NCBI GenBank assembly: GCA_040079795.1
Contig: JBEBJQ010000046.1
Location: forward strand, 1 to 34,564
DNA length: 34,564 bases
Source of the DNA: SXIZ01 sp040079795
GTDB taxonomy: Bacteria; Pseudomonadota; Gammaproteobacteria; Methylococcales; Methylomonadaceae
Direction of reading: 5' to 3'
A model generated the notes under the pieces. The model was not told where the DNA came from. It saw only the letters and a program-made list of their open reading frames with translations, and did no database searches. Position numbers and translations under genes: made by a program. This document shows, in pieces, positions 16,094 through 24,118 of this stretch (position 1 is its first letter; every line of letters begins with the position of its first letter).

Positions 16094-16165
16094 AGCTTTT
16101 TTCCTCGCCTATTGTTCTTTAGGCTTGATTATTAATGGAGATTTGATCTTCTGTTGAACGTGAAA

Positions 16166-18103
16166 TCATTTATTCGCCCGATGGCTAATAAGCTCATCTA
16201 CCACCGCTGGATCGGCCAGTGTGGAGGTGTCGCCAAGATTATCCAATTCGTTAGCGGCCACTTTGCGTAAAATACGCCGCATAATTTTCCCGGAGCGGGT
16301 TTTTGGTAGGCCGGGTGCCCATTGGATAATATCCGGGTTGGCAATAGCGCCGATTTCCTCCCGGACTAAATTAACCAGCGCCTGCCGTAAAGCTTCGGTT
16401 GGTTCTACGCCAATATTTAAAGTGACGTAGGCATAAATACCTTGACCCTTAATGCCATGAGGATATCCGACTACGGCGGCTTCGGCAACATCTGGGTGTA
16501 ATACTAGGGCGCTTTCAACTTCCGCAGTACCTAAGCGGTGCCCGGATACGTTGATGACATCATCGACGCGCCCCGTGATCCAGTAGTAACCGTCTTTATC
16601 TCGGCGTGCACCGTCACCCGTAAAATAATAACCGGGAAAGCTTTTAAAATAGGTTTCTACAAAGCGCTGATGGTCGCCGTAAAGGCTGCGAGCCTGGCCG
16701 GGCCAAGAGCGGCTGATAACTAAAATCCCTTCTGCCTCGCCTTCTAAAACATTACCACTATTATCTAGAATATCAGGTTTAATGCCAAAAAACGGTAAAG
16801 TTGCCGAGCCTGGTTTTAAGGTAGTTGCACCCGGCAGCGGGGTAATCATGTGCCCGCCAGTCTCGGTTTGCCACCAGGTATCGACGATGGGGCAGCGCTG
16901 GTTGCCGACTATGTTGTAGTACCATTCCCAGGCTTCGGGGTTAATGGGCTCGCCTACTGTGCCCAGGATCCTTAAGCTGCTACGGTTACAGCGGGAAACG
17001 TATTCATTGCCTTGCGCCATCAGTGCGCGGATGGCAGTGGGTGCGGTATAAAAAATATTGACTTGATGTTTGTCAACCACTTGCCAGAAACGATCGGCAG
17101 CAGGATAGGTCGGTATGCCTTCAAACATAAGGGTGGTCGCGCCATTACAGAGTGGGCCGTAGATGACATAAGAATGCCCCGTGACCCAGCCGATGTCCGC
17201 AGTACACCAATAAATATCGCCGTCATGATAGTCAAATACATAACGGTGGGTCATTGCCGCTTGTAGTAAATAACCGCCAGTGGTGTGCAGTACCCCTTTC
17301 GGTTTACCGGTAGAGCCTGATGTGTATAGAATAAATAACGGATCTTCAGCTTCCATAGCTTCGGGAGGACAGTTGGGCGAGGCGTCAGCCATTAACTCGT
17401 GATACCAAAGGTCGCGTTGCGGATGCCAGGCAATGGTATTGCCGGTGACTTGAATCACAATGACTTTTTTGAGGTTGGGGCATTGCTCGGCGGCTTTATC
17501 AGCGTTATGTTTGATAGACAAGACTTTTCCGCCACGTCGGCTTTCATCACTACAAATTAATAATTGGCAATCAGCATCAATAATCCGGTCGCGCAGGGCA
17601 TCGGCTGAAAATCCGCCAAATACGATGGAATGCACCGCGCCAATTCGGGTGCAGGCTAAGATAACGGCCGCGGCTTCCAGGATCATTGGTAAGTAAATGC
17701 AGACCCGATCGCCCTTTTTTACGCCTTGTGCTTTCAGTACATTGGCAAATTTGCAAACTTCTGCATGTAAGGCGTTATAGGTGATTTTATGCGTGTGATC
17801 CGGGTTATCGCCTTCCCAAATGATGGCGATTTGTTCGCCACGCGTGGCTAAATGGCGATCCAGGCAGTTGACGCTAACATTCAGTTGCCCGCCTTCAAAC
17901 CAGCGGGCATTGCCTTTGATGAAGTCATAGTCCATAACGGACGTCCAAGGTTTGCTCCAATCTAAAAAATGCCGCGCTTGTTCTGCCCAAAAGCTTTCAG
18001 GATGATCAATCGACTCTTGATACATGGATTGATAGGCAGCCTGGTTGATATGGGCGTGTTTTGCAGTGCTGGTAGGTACGGTATAAATTTTCGAGTCGGA
18101 CAT
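16166..18103 (-). CDS. acs: Acetyl-coenzyme A synthetase
   Basis: Makes acetyl-CoA from acetate, ATP and CoA through acetyl-AMP in the cytoplasm. The 645-residue protein carries the adenylate-forming motifs YTSGSTGKPKGVLHTTGGY, DTWWQTETGG and the hinge/C-terminal PKTRSGKIMRRILRK, where Lys606 is the equivalent of the lysine acetylated by Pat/AcuA-type enzymes to switch Acs off. The start at 18103 (MSDSKIYTVP) is chosen because AGGA precedes it at proper spacing and family members start here; the open frame extends 29 codons further into gluQRS without homology. gluQRS ends 26 bases upstream, so the genes are probably co-transcribed. Length is normal. Confidence 0.96.
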   Translation of the reverse strand: MSDSKIYTVPTSTAKHAHINQAAYQSMYQESIDHPESFWAEQARHFLDWSKPWTSVMDYDFIKGNARWFEGGQLNVSVNCLDRHLATRGEQIAIIWEGDNPDHTHKITYNALHAEVCKFANVLKAQGVKKGDRVCIYLPMILEAAAVILACTRIGAVHSIVFGGFSADALRDRIIDADCQLLICSDESRRGGKVLSIKHNADKAAEQCPNLKKVIVIQVTGNTIAWHPQRDLWYHELMADASPNCPPEAMEAEDPLFILYTSGSTGKPKGVLHTTGGYLLQAAMTHRYVFDYHDGDIYWCTADIGWVTGHSYVIYGPLCNGATTLMFEGIPTYPAADRFWQVVDKHQVNIFYTAPTAIRALMAQGNEYVSRCNRSSLRILGTVGEPINPEAWEWYYNIVGNQRCPIVDTWWQTETGGHMITPLPGATTLKPGSATLPFFGIKPDILDNSGNVLEGEAEGILVISRSWPGQARSLYGDHQRFVETYFKSFPGYYFTGDGARRDKDGYYWITGRVDDVINVSGHRLGTAEVESALVLHPDVAEAAVVGYPHGIKGQGIYAYVTLNIGVEPTEALRQALVNLVREEIGAIANPDIIQWAPGLPKTRSGKIMRRILRKVAANELDNLGDTSTLADPAVVDELISHRANK

Positions 18104-18129
18104 GGTCAATCCTGGGTGCATAAGGGAGG

Positions 18130-19059
18130 TTAAGGAATGTCGTTGGTTATGTCTATGCTGCGAATCTGGCTTAAGGTGCTGGGATCCCAATGTCTGACCG
18201 CCCAGTCTAATTGCGTTGCTACAGGGGCAAGGCTGAGTTCAGGTGGCGGATTTTGTCGCAGTAATTCTAACAGCTTAAATAGGATTTGGCGGCTATTGTG
18301 TTGACTAACCGCTGGTGCAAATTCACTTTTGCTGAGTTTTGCGCCTTGTGCCCCGGTTAGGACAGGCACGTGCAGGTAATTTGGAATGGCTAAGTTCAGG
18401 CATTGGTGCAGGTAAATTTGCTTGATGGTCGAATCCAGTATGTCTGCACCTCTTACCACGTCGGTCACACCTTGCAGGTGATCATCAATCACTACCGCAA
18501 ATTGATAGGCTATGATATGGTCTTTACGCTGCAAAATAAAGTCACCGTGCTGGCTGGCAAGTTCTTCTGAGATAATGCCTTGTAAATCATCTTTAAAAGT
18601 GATGCATTGCGGTTCGGTTTTAATCCGCAATGCATAATTATGGCTGGGCGCGTGGTTTTGGGTGCGGCAAATATTAGGGTAAATGCTTTCAAATTCCGGA
18701 TTGGCTTGGCGCAGATCAGACAGGCTTTTTCGGCTACACGTGCAGCGATAAAGTAGGCGTTGCTGGAGCAATTTTTCCAAAGCTTGCTGGTAATCAGGGT
18801 GATTTTGGCTTTGGTAAGCCACTTGTCCGTCCCAGTGTAAGCCAAATGCCTCTAAAGTTTGTAAGATGGTGTCGCTAGCACCTTGGATATTGCGTGGGGT
18901 ATCCAAGTCGTCAATTCTGAGTAACCAGCGCCCCTGATGACTGCGGGCTTCTAAAAAACTGGCTAAGGCGGTAAAGAGTGATCCGAGGTGGAGCAAGCCA
19001 GTTGGCGAAGGTGCAAACCGGCCGACGTAGGGAGGTGAGTGATGATTGGGCGATGTTAC
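18130..19059 (-). CDS. gluQRS: Glutamyl-Q tRNA(Asp) synthetase, start codon apparently lost
   Basis: Attaches glutamate to the queuosine base of tRNA(Asp) (anticodon modification). The frame shows YVGRFAPSPTGLLHLGSL (class I HIGH-type motif), LLRIDDLDTPR, CTCSRKSL with a later Y...C as the zinc site, and KLSKSEFA (KMSKS equivalent). No anticodon-binding domain, as usual for GluQRS. The homologous frame runs upstream of RFAPSPTG for 13 codons to GTA at 19059-19057, then six more codons back to an in-frame TGA, and contains no ATG, GTG or TTG. The first TTG, at 18996, would cut off the essential RFAPSPTG loop. GTA overlaps the dksA stop (GTAA), where GTG with TGA stop (GTGA) would be a normal coupled junction. 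Either a GTA start is used, the gene is impaired, or the base is a sequence error. The dksA-gluQRS order is conserved in many gammaproteobacteria. Confidence 0.85.
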   Translation of the reverse strand, partial: VTSPNHHSPPYVGRFAPSPTGLLHLGSLFTALASFLEARSHQGRWLLRIDDLDTPRNIQGASDTILQTLEAFGLHWDGQVAYQSQNHPDYQQALEKLLQQRLLYRCTCSRKSLSDLRQANPEFESIYPNICRTQNHAPSHNYALRIKTEPQCITFKDDLQGIISEELASQHGDFILQRKDHIIAYQFAVVIDDHLQGVTDVVRGADILDSTIKQIYLHQCLNLAIPNYLHVPVLTGAQGAKLSKSEFAPAVSQHNSRQILFKLLELLRQNPPPELSLAPVATQLDWAVRHWDPSTLSQIRSIDITNDIP

Positions 19060-19472
19060 CCCATTTGGCGTTCGCGAATTTCATCAAGCGTTTTACAATC
19101 AATGCAGAGAACAGCTGTGGGTCTGGCTTCCAGGCGGCGTATGCCTATTTCAACCCCACAAGCCTCGCAATAACCGTAGTCACCACGCTCCATGTCTTTA
19201 AGTGATTGCTCGATTTTTTTTATTAATTTACGCTCACGGTCACGGGTCCTTAATTCTAAGCTGAATTCTGATTCTTGCGTGGCGCGATCATTAGGGTCGG
19301 GAAAATTGGTTGCATCGTCCTGCATATGATGGACAGTGCGGTCAACTTCCTGCATTAATTCATCTTTCCAGTTGTTTAGAATGGCGGCAAAATGTTTGAG
19401 TTGCGCTTCATTCATGTATTCTTCACCTTCTTTTTCTTCGTAAGGCTTAAGACTGAAAGGTGTATCGGTCAT
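19056..19472 (-). CDS. dksA: RNA polymerase-binding transcription factor DksA
   Basis: Binds the secondary channel of RNA polymerase and, with ppGpp, adjusts rRNA and amino-acid promoter activity. The 138-residue protein has the long coiled coil with the tip motif DPNDRA (Asp59, Asp62, Ala64) required for action on polymerase, and the four-Cys zinc finger at 102, 105, 123 and 126 (YCEACG, CIDCKT). Length close to E. coli DksA (151). The ATG at 19472 follows TAGGAG 8 bases upstream. It heads the minus-strand group dksA, gluQRS, acs, tag; its last bases overlap the gluQRS frame. Confidence 0.96.
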   Translation of the reverse strand: MTDTPFSLKPYEEKEGEEYMNEAQLKHFAAILNNWKDELMQEVDRTVHHMQDDATNFPDPNDRATQESEFSLELRTRDRERKLIKKIEQSLKDMERGDYGYCEACGVEIGIRRLEARPTAVLCIDCKTLDEIRERQMG

Positions 19473-19587
19473 CCGTTAACTCCTAAAAAAGCTAGAACAT
19501 AAAAAACTGCGCATTTTTAGCAGAATAGTAGTTGCTTAGCAAGAATTATTGTTATTATTTGCTTATTTTTATATTTTAAGAATCTAT

Positions 19588-20748
19588 ATGGATCATTTAT
19601 TGGCGGATCGTATGGCCAAAATCTCGCCTTTTTATGTCATGGACTTATTACGGCGGGCGAAAGTTCTTGAACAGCAAGGATGCGATATTATCCACATGGA
19701 GGTTGGTGAGCCGGATTTTAAGTCTCCCCAGGCAGTTATTAATGCTGGGATTGAGGCCATTCAGTCTGGTAAAGTGGGGTACACAGAGGCTGCTGGGTTG
19801 CTTGCGCTACGGGAAAAAATAGCCGCTTTTTATGCGCAGCAATATGGTGTTAAGGTAGATGCCGCACGTATTTTTATCACCCCGGGCGCTTCAGGGGCGC
19901 TTTTACTAGCGTTTGGCGCAACCTTAAATGCGGGTGATAAATTATTGATGGCTGATCCCGGTTATCCCTGTAACCGTAATTTTATGCAATTATTCGGTGC
20001 GCAAGCAGAAGAAATCGCTGTTAATGCAGCTTCGCACTATCATTTAAATGCCGACTTAATCAAGCAGCATTGGCAGGAGTGCTGTAAAGGCGTGTTGGTT
20101 GCGTCGCCCTCTAACCCTACTGGAACTGTGATTAGGCCGGAAGTTTTAAAACAGGCGATTGCACAGGTTGCACAATTAAGGGGCTGTTTTTTTTCCGACG
20201 AGATTTATCATGGTTTGGTTTACGGACAATCAGCAACGACTGCGTTGCAGTTTAGCGACGAAGTATTTGTGATTAATAGCTTCTCTAAATTTTTTGGGAT
20301 GACCGGTTGGCGCATTGGCTGGTTGATTGTACCGGATGTGTTTGTAGGGACAGTGGAAAAGCTTGCGCAAAATATTTTTATAGCGACCTCTATGCCTGCG
20401 CAACATGCTGCGCTGGCTGCATTTGAGGCGGATAACCTAAAAGAATTGACGGAAAGGACAGTTATCTTGGCAAAACGGCGGGATTTTTTATACGACCAGC
20501 TTATTCAATTAGGCTTTGAGGTTCCGATAAAGCCGGAAGGTGCTTTTTATATTTATGCGAATTGTGCAAAGCATGCCAAAGACAGCTTTCAATTTGCTTA
20601 TGACTTATTGGAGGCTGAAGGGGTAGCCGTCACGCCGGGGAAGGATTTTGGTGAAAATGCGGCTCGGCAGCATATTCGTTTTGCCTATACGACTTCTCTT
20701 GAGCGCATTGAACTGGCTATGCAACGATTAAAACGTTTTATTGGGTAG
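19588..20748 (+). CDS. Class I/II PLP-dependent aminotransferase
   Basis: A 386-residue fold-type I aminotransferase. Landmarks: MEVGEPDF near the N-terminus, ITPGASGALLLA, DPGYPCNRN, SPSNPTG, DEIYHGLVYG, and SFSKFFGMTGWRIGW with PLP-binding Lys234; the final Arg for the substrate carboxylate is in HIRFAYTTS. The sequence is of the aspartate/alanine aminotransferase I-gamma type, but the amino donor cannot be assigned. ATG 19588 is preferred; a TTG at 19549 would add 13 unrelated hydrophobic residues. A rhodanese gene begins 4 bases after the stop, so the two should be co-translated. Divergent from dksA. Confidence 0.9.
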   Translation: MDHLLADRMAKISPFYVMDLLRRAKVLEQQGCDIIHMEVGEPDFKSPQAVINAGIEAIQSGKVGYTEAAGLLALREKIAAFYAQQYGVKVDAARIFITPGASGALLLAFGATLNAGDKLLMADPGYPCNRNFMQLFGAQAEEIAVNAASHYHLNADLIKQHWQECCKGVLVASPSNPTGTVIRPEVLKQAIAQVAQLRGCFFSDEIYHGLVYGQSATTALQFSDEVFVINSFSKFFGMTGWRIGWLIVPDVFVGTVEKLAQNIFIATSMPAQHAALAAFEADNLKELTERTVILAKRRDFLYDQLIQLGFEVPIKPEGAFYIYANCAKHAKDSFQFAYDLLEAEGVAVTPGKDFGENAARQHIRFAYTTSLERIELAMQRLKRFIG

Positions 20749-20752
20749 GCAA

Positions 20753-21076
20753 ATGACTGTACAACAACTGACTGTAACTGCTTTGCAGGCCATGCTTGCA
20801 CAATCTGAACCGCTCGTGTTGCTGGATGTGCGTGAACCCCGTGAATTTGACTATGCGCAAATTACCGGGAGTATTTTAATTCCATTACAACAGCTGCCAC
20901 AGCGCTTAAATGAATTGGATTCGACTAAAGCGATAGCTGTTATCTGCCATCATGGCATGCGTAGTCAGCAAGCCGCTGAGTATTTAGTCCATACTGGATT
21001 CAATCAAGTGCTTAATGTTAAGGGAGGTATTGATGCCTGGTCTTTAGATTGTGATGCTGGTGTGCCCAGGTATTAA
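20753..21076 (+). CDS. Rhodanese-like sulfurtransferase
   Basis: A 107-residue single-domain rhodanese. LLDVREPREFDYAQITGSILIP and the loop VICHHGMRS with active-site Cys65 are clear, followed by GFNQVLNVKGGIDAW. It should carry a persulfide on Cys65 and pass sulfur to an acceptor, in the cytoplasm. ATG 20753 is chosen because it gives the usual family N-terminus; the upstream TTG 20741 lies inside the aminotransferase. Its start is 4 bases after the aminotransferase stop, with GTAGG as ribosome binding site overlapping that stop. Whether it serves the aminotransferase is unknown. Confidence 0.9.
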   Translation: MTVQQLTVTALQAMLAQSEPLVLLDVREPREFDYAQITGSILIPLQQLPQRLNELDSTKAIAVICHHGMRSQQAAEYLVHTGFNQVLNVKGGIDAWSLDCDAGVPRY

Positions 21077-21490
21077 GGGTGCCTGGCAAAGTTGCCGGCA
21101 TTGAAATTACCGGCCTAAAAGTAAAAAAGTTTGGCAGTTTTTTGTGATGCACTTCTTATAATTTAGACTTAAGTACACTAGCAAAGAGTCTTAATTAGGG
21201 TTATCATTATTCAGGGTGGCGTTAAAAGATATTCGGATTTTGTTATATGGGCTATTGTTCGGTTTTGGGTTAATTTGGACAACAAGATAATGGTCTTATA
21301 TTAACAATATGTATTTTAAGATTTTTTAAAAATTAAAATTGTTCTGAAATTTAATAATGCTATTCAGTCGACGTTATCTATTGGAATATTTGGCTTCTGA
21401 TAGGAGTGTTGAGTTAGGGAAAATGACAATTTGACGTGTATTTATAGCGTTGGTTTGTTAAATGGTTTTTTAAGAAAGGAAGGCAATTGT
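21077..21490. other. Non-coding region between rhodanese gene and riboswitch
   Basis: No gene is supported. A short GC inverted repeat (GCCGG and CCGGC near 21100) lacks a T tract and is not called a terminator. The remainder is AT-rich. TTGACG at 21431-21436 could be a -35 box for the riboswitch transcript, with TTTGTT at 21454-21459 as a poor -10. The region must hold the promoter of the sorting-signal protein gene. Confidence 0.45.
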
Positions 21491-21571
21491 TGAGAAAAAG
21501 CCAAACTTGCTGTGAAGCAAGGACGGAAAGCGACGGTCTAAAAAGTAGTTGATCTAGATGGCGAGCTGCTC
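21491..21571 (+). ncRNA. Cyclic di-GMP-I (GEMM) type riboswitch
   Basis: The leader matches the GEMM-I layout: GCCAAAC (21500-21506), a hairpin CTTGCT-GTGA-AGCAAG at 21506-21521 with a GNRA tetraloop, then GACGGAAAGCGACGGTCTAAA, and a second hairpin (AGTAGTT 21544-21550 with AGCTGCT 21564-21570, two G-U pairs) whose loop AGATGGCGAG resembles the tetraloop receptor arm. In the known class the GNRA loop docks into this arm and c-di-GMP binds at the three-way junction. It lies 40 bases before the ATG of the secreted sorting-signal protein, so it should control that gene. Recognised by eye; no covariance search was possible. Confidence 0.8.
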
Positions 21572-21600
21572 TTATCTTTGTGTATTTTTACAATGATAGG
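21571..21600 (+). promoter_or_regulatory. Possible riboswitch expression platform over the ribosome binding site
   Basis: CTTATC at 21571-21576 can pair with GATAGG at 21595-21600 (one T-G pair), around an 18-base AT-rich loop. The second arm contains TAGG, the only Shine-Dalgarno candidate, 9 bases before ATG 21610, and is followed by TTTTTATTT. It could hide the ribosome binding site or act as a weak terminator. Confidence 0.35.
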
Positions 21601-21609
21601 TTTTTATTT

Positions 21610-22125
21610 ATGAAAAATTTATATAAGAGTGTTGTTTTAAGTATTGCTCTGATGGCTCCAATAGTTTCTGAGGCGGCGACATATAACATTAGCCCAGATC
21701 CTATTACTACCAGCGCGTCATTCGCTGCAGGTCCTGTAAATGGTGTATTTAGTGACACATTTAATTTTAATGTTGTCCCTAACGTTGGTGGAAGTTCTTC
21801 AGTTACCAATATTGGTTTTAGTCTTGCAAATGGACTGATCACCAGCTTTGCCGCGGTGATTGATGGCACTATTAACCTTGTTCTCAGTACTACACCAACT
21901 GGTACCGGGGCTATATTGAGTGTGCTAAGCCAAACTTTTGGTACCTTATCTACTGGAGCGCATACTTTAGTAGTTTCGGGTACTGCGGTTAATGCCAGTT
22001 ATGGTGGTAATATTAACATCAATCCCGTTGGAGCCGTTCCTGTGCCCGCTGCTGTCTGGTTGTTTGGTTCAGCATTGGTTGGCTTGATGGGTGTGTCTGG
22101 ACGTAAGAAAAAAACGTTAAGCTAA
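21610..22125 (+). CDS. Secreted FxDxF-type protein with VPVPA exosortase sorting signal
   Basis: A 171-residue exported protein. Signal peptide at 1-23 (MKNLYKSVVLSIALMAPIV, cleavage near EAA). The middle has the FSDTFNFNV motif of FxDxF-type PEP-CTERM proteins and is rich in Ser, Thr, Gly, Asn, low in charge, consistent with a beta-rich, possibly glycosylated matrix protein. The last 29 residues form a sorting tail: VPVPAAVWLFGSAL, a hydrophobic span, then GRKKK. This is the VPLPA variant of the PEP-CTERM signal, cleaved by an exosortase in the inner membrane. Start ATG 21610 precedes the signal peptide; GTG 21580 would lie within the leader. Controlled by the riboswitch upstream; an exosortase gene follows 418 bases downstream, after a strong terminator. 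Confidence 0.88.
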   Translation: MKNLYKSVVLSIALMAPIVSEAATYNISPDPITTSASFAAGPVNGVFSDTFNFNVVPNVGGSSSVTNIGFSLANGLITSFAAVIDGTINLVLSTTPTGTGAILSVLSQTFGTLSTGAHTLVVSGTAVNASYGGNININPVGAVPVPAAVWLFGSALVGLMGVSGRKKKTLS

Positions 22126-22543
22126 GATAATTTTTGATAACGTGGGTGGTTATAGGGCAATCATAAAAGTATTGTTGTCTTTATCGACGTTATCGTGGTT
22201 AAGGTTATTTTGGAAATAACACAATTTTAAGGGGGATTTTTCCCCCTTTTTTATGTTTGACTTAGGCATTTGATTAACTGTACTGAAAGCACTCTGCCTG
22301 AATTGCTGAATGGGCGCTTGCCCTGTTTGACGGCGTTTTTTACGCTTAATTTCATATCTGTTTCTGTGTTTAGAGACTACCGTTAAAGTTAACAATAAAA
22401 GCTATCCTGTTAATAGCCTCACTGAAATTCTTTAATACAGTTCTTATAGTTAAAATTAAGCAAACATAAGCTAATTTTAACCATACGGTATTGGATATTT
22501 GCGTTATAAACCATGTATTACTCTAGGATTTGGAAAATAAAGC
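22126..22543. other. Intergenic region between sorting-signal protein and exosortase
   Basis: It contains the terminator at 22229-22252 and, before it, a perfect AT-rich inverted repeat (GTTATTT TGG AAATAAC, 22204-22220). After the terminator are about 290 bases with no gene I can support and no riboswitch copy. The exosortase operon must have its promoter here; none stands out. Confidence 0.5.
22229..22252 (+). terminator. Strong Rho-independent terminator
   Basis: AAGGGGGA at 22229-22236 pairs with TCCCCCTT at 22241-22248, loop TTTT, followed by a run of T to 22252. It ends the sorting-signal protein transcript about 100 bases after its stop and separates it from the exosortase operon. Confidence 0.88.
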
Positions 22544-24100
22544 ATGATAAAGACCCAGGATAAGTATCTGTTCTTGAATGGGGTGCTCATTATTTTAATT
22601 CTGGCAGCTTTGAGTTTTTTATATGGCAAAAGCGTTTTAGACTTGTTTTGGCAATGGGATAATCGGGAAGAGTACAGCCATGGTTACCTGATTCCTTTGG
22701 TCGCGATTTATTTTATTTGGCAGCAAAAAGCGCAGTTGCAAGCTACGGCCATTGGCAGCTCTTGGCTGGGGTTTATGCTGGTGGTGCTTGCAACACTGAT
22801 TTATCTGGTAGGTGCCGCCAGTGTCCTGTTTGTTTTAATGCAATACGCCTTAGTTTTGATGCTAATCGGGTTGTTGTGGACTGTAATGGGTAGCCAGGCT
22901 ATCAACATAATTATCCTGCCATTACTGATGCTGTTTTTTGCTATTCCGCTGCCCGAGTATCTTGATGTGTTACTTTCATCAAAATTACAGCTACTTTCCT
23001 CATCTTTGGGCGTTTGGTTAATTCAGTGGTGCAAAATACCGGTTTATCAAGATGGTAACTTAATTGATTTAGGTGTTTATAAGTTGCAGGTCGTTGAAGC
23101 TTGTAGTGGGTTACGTTACCTGTTCCCTTTATTGAGTATCGGTTTTATGTGTGTGTACATGTTTAAGGCCGCCTTATGGAAAAGGGCGGTGGTGTTTTTC
23201 TCATGTATTCCGATTACCATTTTGATGAATAGTTTTAGAATTGGGATGATTGGTATATTGGTGAACGGCTGGGGTATTGCTATGGCAGAAGGCTTTCTAC
23301 ATGATTTTGAAGGCTGGATAGTGTATATGACCTGTTTAGCCATATTAATCCTGGAAATGATGCTTTTAAATGCATTCACTTACCCCAAAAGGGCGTTTTC
23401 TGAGGTTTTTACCGCATTTGTAGATGAACCCGCTACAAATAGCAACCACTCAAATAAGTCTTTTTACTCAGCTGTTTTCAATGCCCCGTTTTTATGTTCT
23501 GTAGCAATATTGGTAGCGCTAACTTTTTTTACCTTACTACAGGGACAAAATGCTGAAATTATTCCTCAGCGCCAAACTTTTAATAACTTTCCTGTGCAGC
23601 TAGGTGATTGGCAGGGTAAAAGATCGTTATTGCCCAATGATCAACTGCAAATATTAAAACTGACGGATTACGTCTTAATTGATTACAGACAGCGGGATAA
23701 TAAAACCGTTAATTTTTATGTGGCCTATTATGACTCTCAAAAACGGAGAGCCGCACCGCATTCTCCTAGAGTGTGCATTCCTGGGGGCGGTTGGGAAATT
23801 ACCGATATTACCAGAGTTAACGCCGGGGGGCATGCTGTTAACCGCTTAATGATCAAAAAAGGCCTGCAAAAACAGCTGGTCTATTATTGGTATCAACAGC
23901 GAGGGACTATTGTGGCAAATGAATTTGCTATGAAGTGGCATTTATTTAAAGATGCTCTATTCTTAAATCGGACGGATGGTGCTTTAGTTAGGTTAACAAC
24001 ACCCATAACCGTTGAAGAAACTGAAAGCGCAGCAGAGCAACGCTTACAGAATTTGCTTAAAGATGTTGCGCCGGCTTTAAATAATTACATTCCAAAATAA
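22544..24100 (+). CDS. xrtD: Exosortase fused to EpsI (XrtD-like, VPLPA type)
   Basis: A 518-residue inner-membrane transpeptidase-like enzyme predicted to cut proteins at a VPLPA/PEP-CTERM tail. Residues 1-290 form the eight-helix exosortase domain with its catalytic residues: Cys187 in VVEACSGLRYL, Arg232 in MNSFRIGMIG, His253 in FLHDFEGW. Entry motif EYSHGYLIPLV is at about residue 43. Residues 310-518 are an EpsI domain with its own membrane span, then FPVQLGDWQGK, FYVAYYDSQ, SPRVCIPGGGWEI. Fusion of exosortase and EpsI, and the VPVPA tail next door, fit XrtD rather than XrtA, whose EpsI is usually separate; the subclass is inferred. It leads the EPS operon: the TPR lipoprotein starts 18 bases after it. 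Confidence 0.88.
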   Translation: MIKTQDKYLFLNGVLIILILAALSFLYGKSVLDLFWQWDNREEYSHGYLIPLVAIYFIWQQKAQLQATAIGSSWLGFMLVVLATLIYLVGAASVLFVLMQYALVLMLIGLLWTVMGSQAINIIILPLLMLFFAIPLPEYLDVLLSSKLQLLSSSLGVWLIQWCKIPVYQDGNLIDLGVYKLQVVEACSGLRYLFPLLSIGFMCVYMFKAALWKRAVVFFSCIPITILMNSFRIGMIGILVNGWGIAMAEGFLHDFEGWIVYMTCLAILILEMMLLNAFTYPKRAFSEVFTAFVDEPATNSNHSNKSFYSAVFNAPFLCSVAILVALTFFTLLQGQNAEIIPQRQTFNNFPVQLGDWQGKRSLLPNDQLQILKLTDYVLIDYRQRDNKTVNFYVAYYDSQKRRAAPHSPRVCIPGGGWEITDITRVNAGGHAVNRLMIKKGLQKQLVYYWYQQRGTIVANEFAMKWHLFKDALFLNRTDGALVRLTTPITVEETESAAEQRLQNLLKDVAPALNNYIPK

Positions 24101-24118
24101 CAGCTAGAGTAAACATAA

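Noticed and set aside
18994..18996. TTG as start codon of gluQRS
   Set aside because: It lies inside the HIGH-type motif and would remove RFAPSPTG, which is needed for catalysis.
18911..19102. Minus-strand frame across the dksA-gluQRS junction
   Set aside because: It overlaps both genes in the third frame and shows no homology; the gluQRS frame carries RFAPSPTG.
21096..21125. GC-rich inverted repeat after the rhodanese gene as terminator
   Set aside because: The stem GCCGG/CCGGC is short with an 11-base loop, and it is followed by A-rich, not T-rich, sequence.
21131..21150. Sigma54-like promoter TTGGCAG-T6-GTGATGC upstream of the sorting-signal protein
   Set aside because: The -12 element does not carry GC at the required distance from GG; about 460 bases from the start codon.
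22150..22395. 81-codon minus-strand frame after the sorting-signal gene
   Set aside because: It runs through the strong terminator and its tail is the reverse of non-coding sequence. The basic N-terminal part is not recognisable as a known protein.
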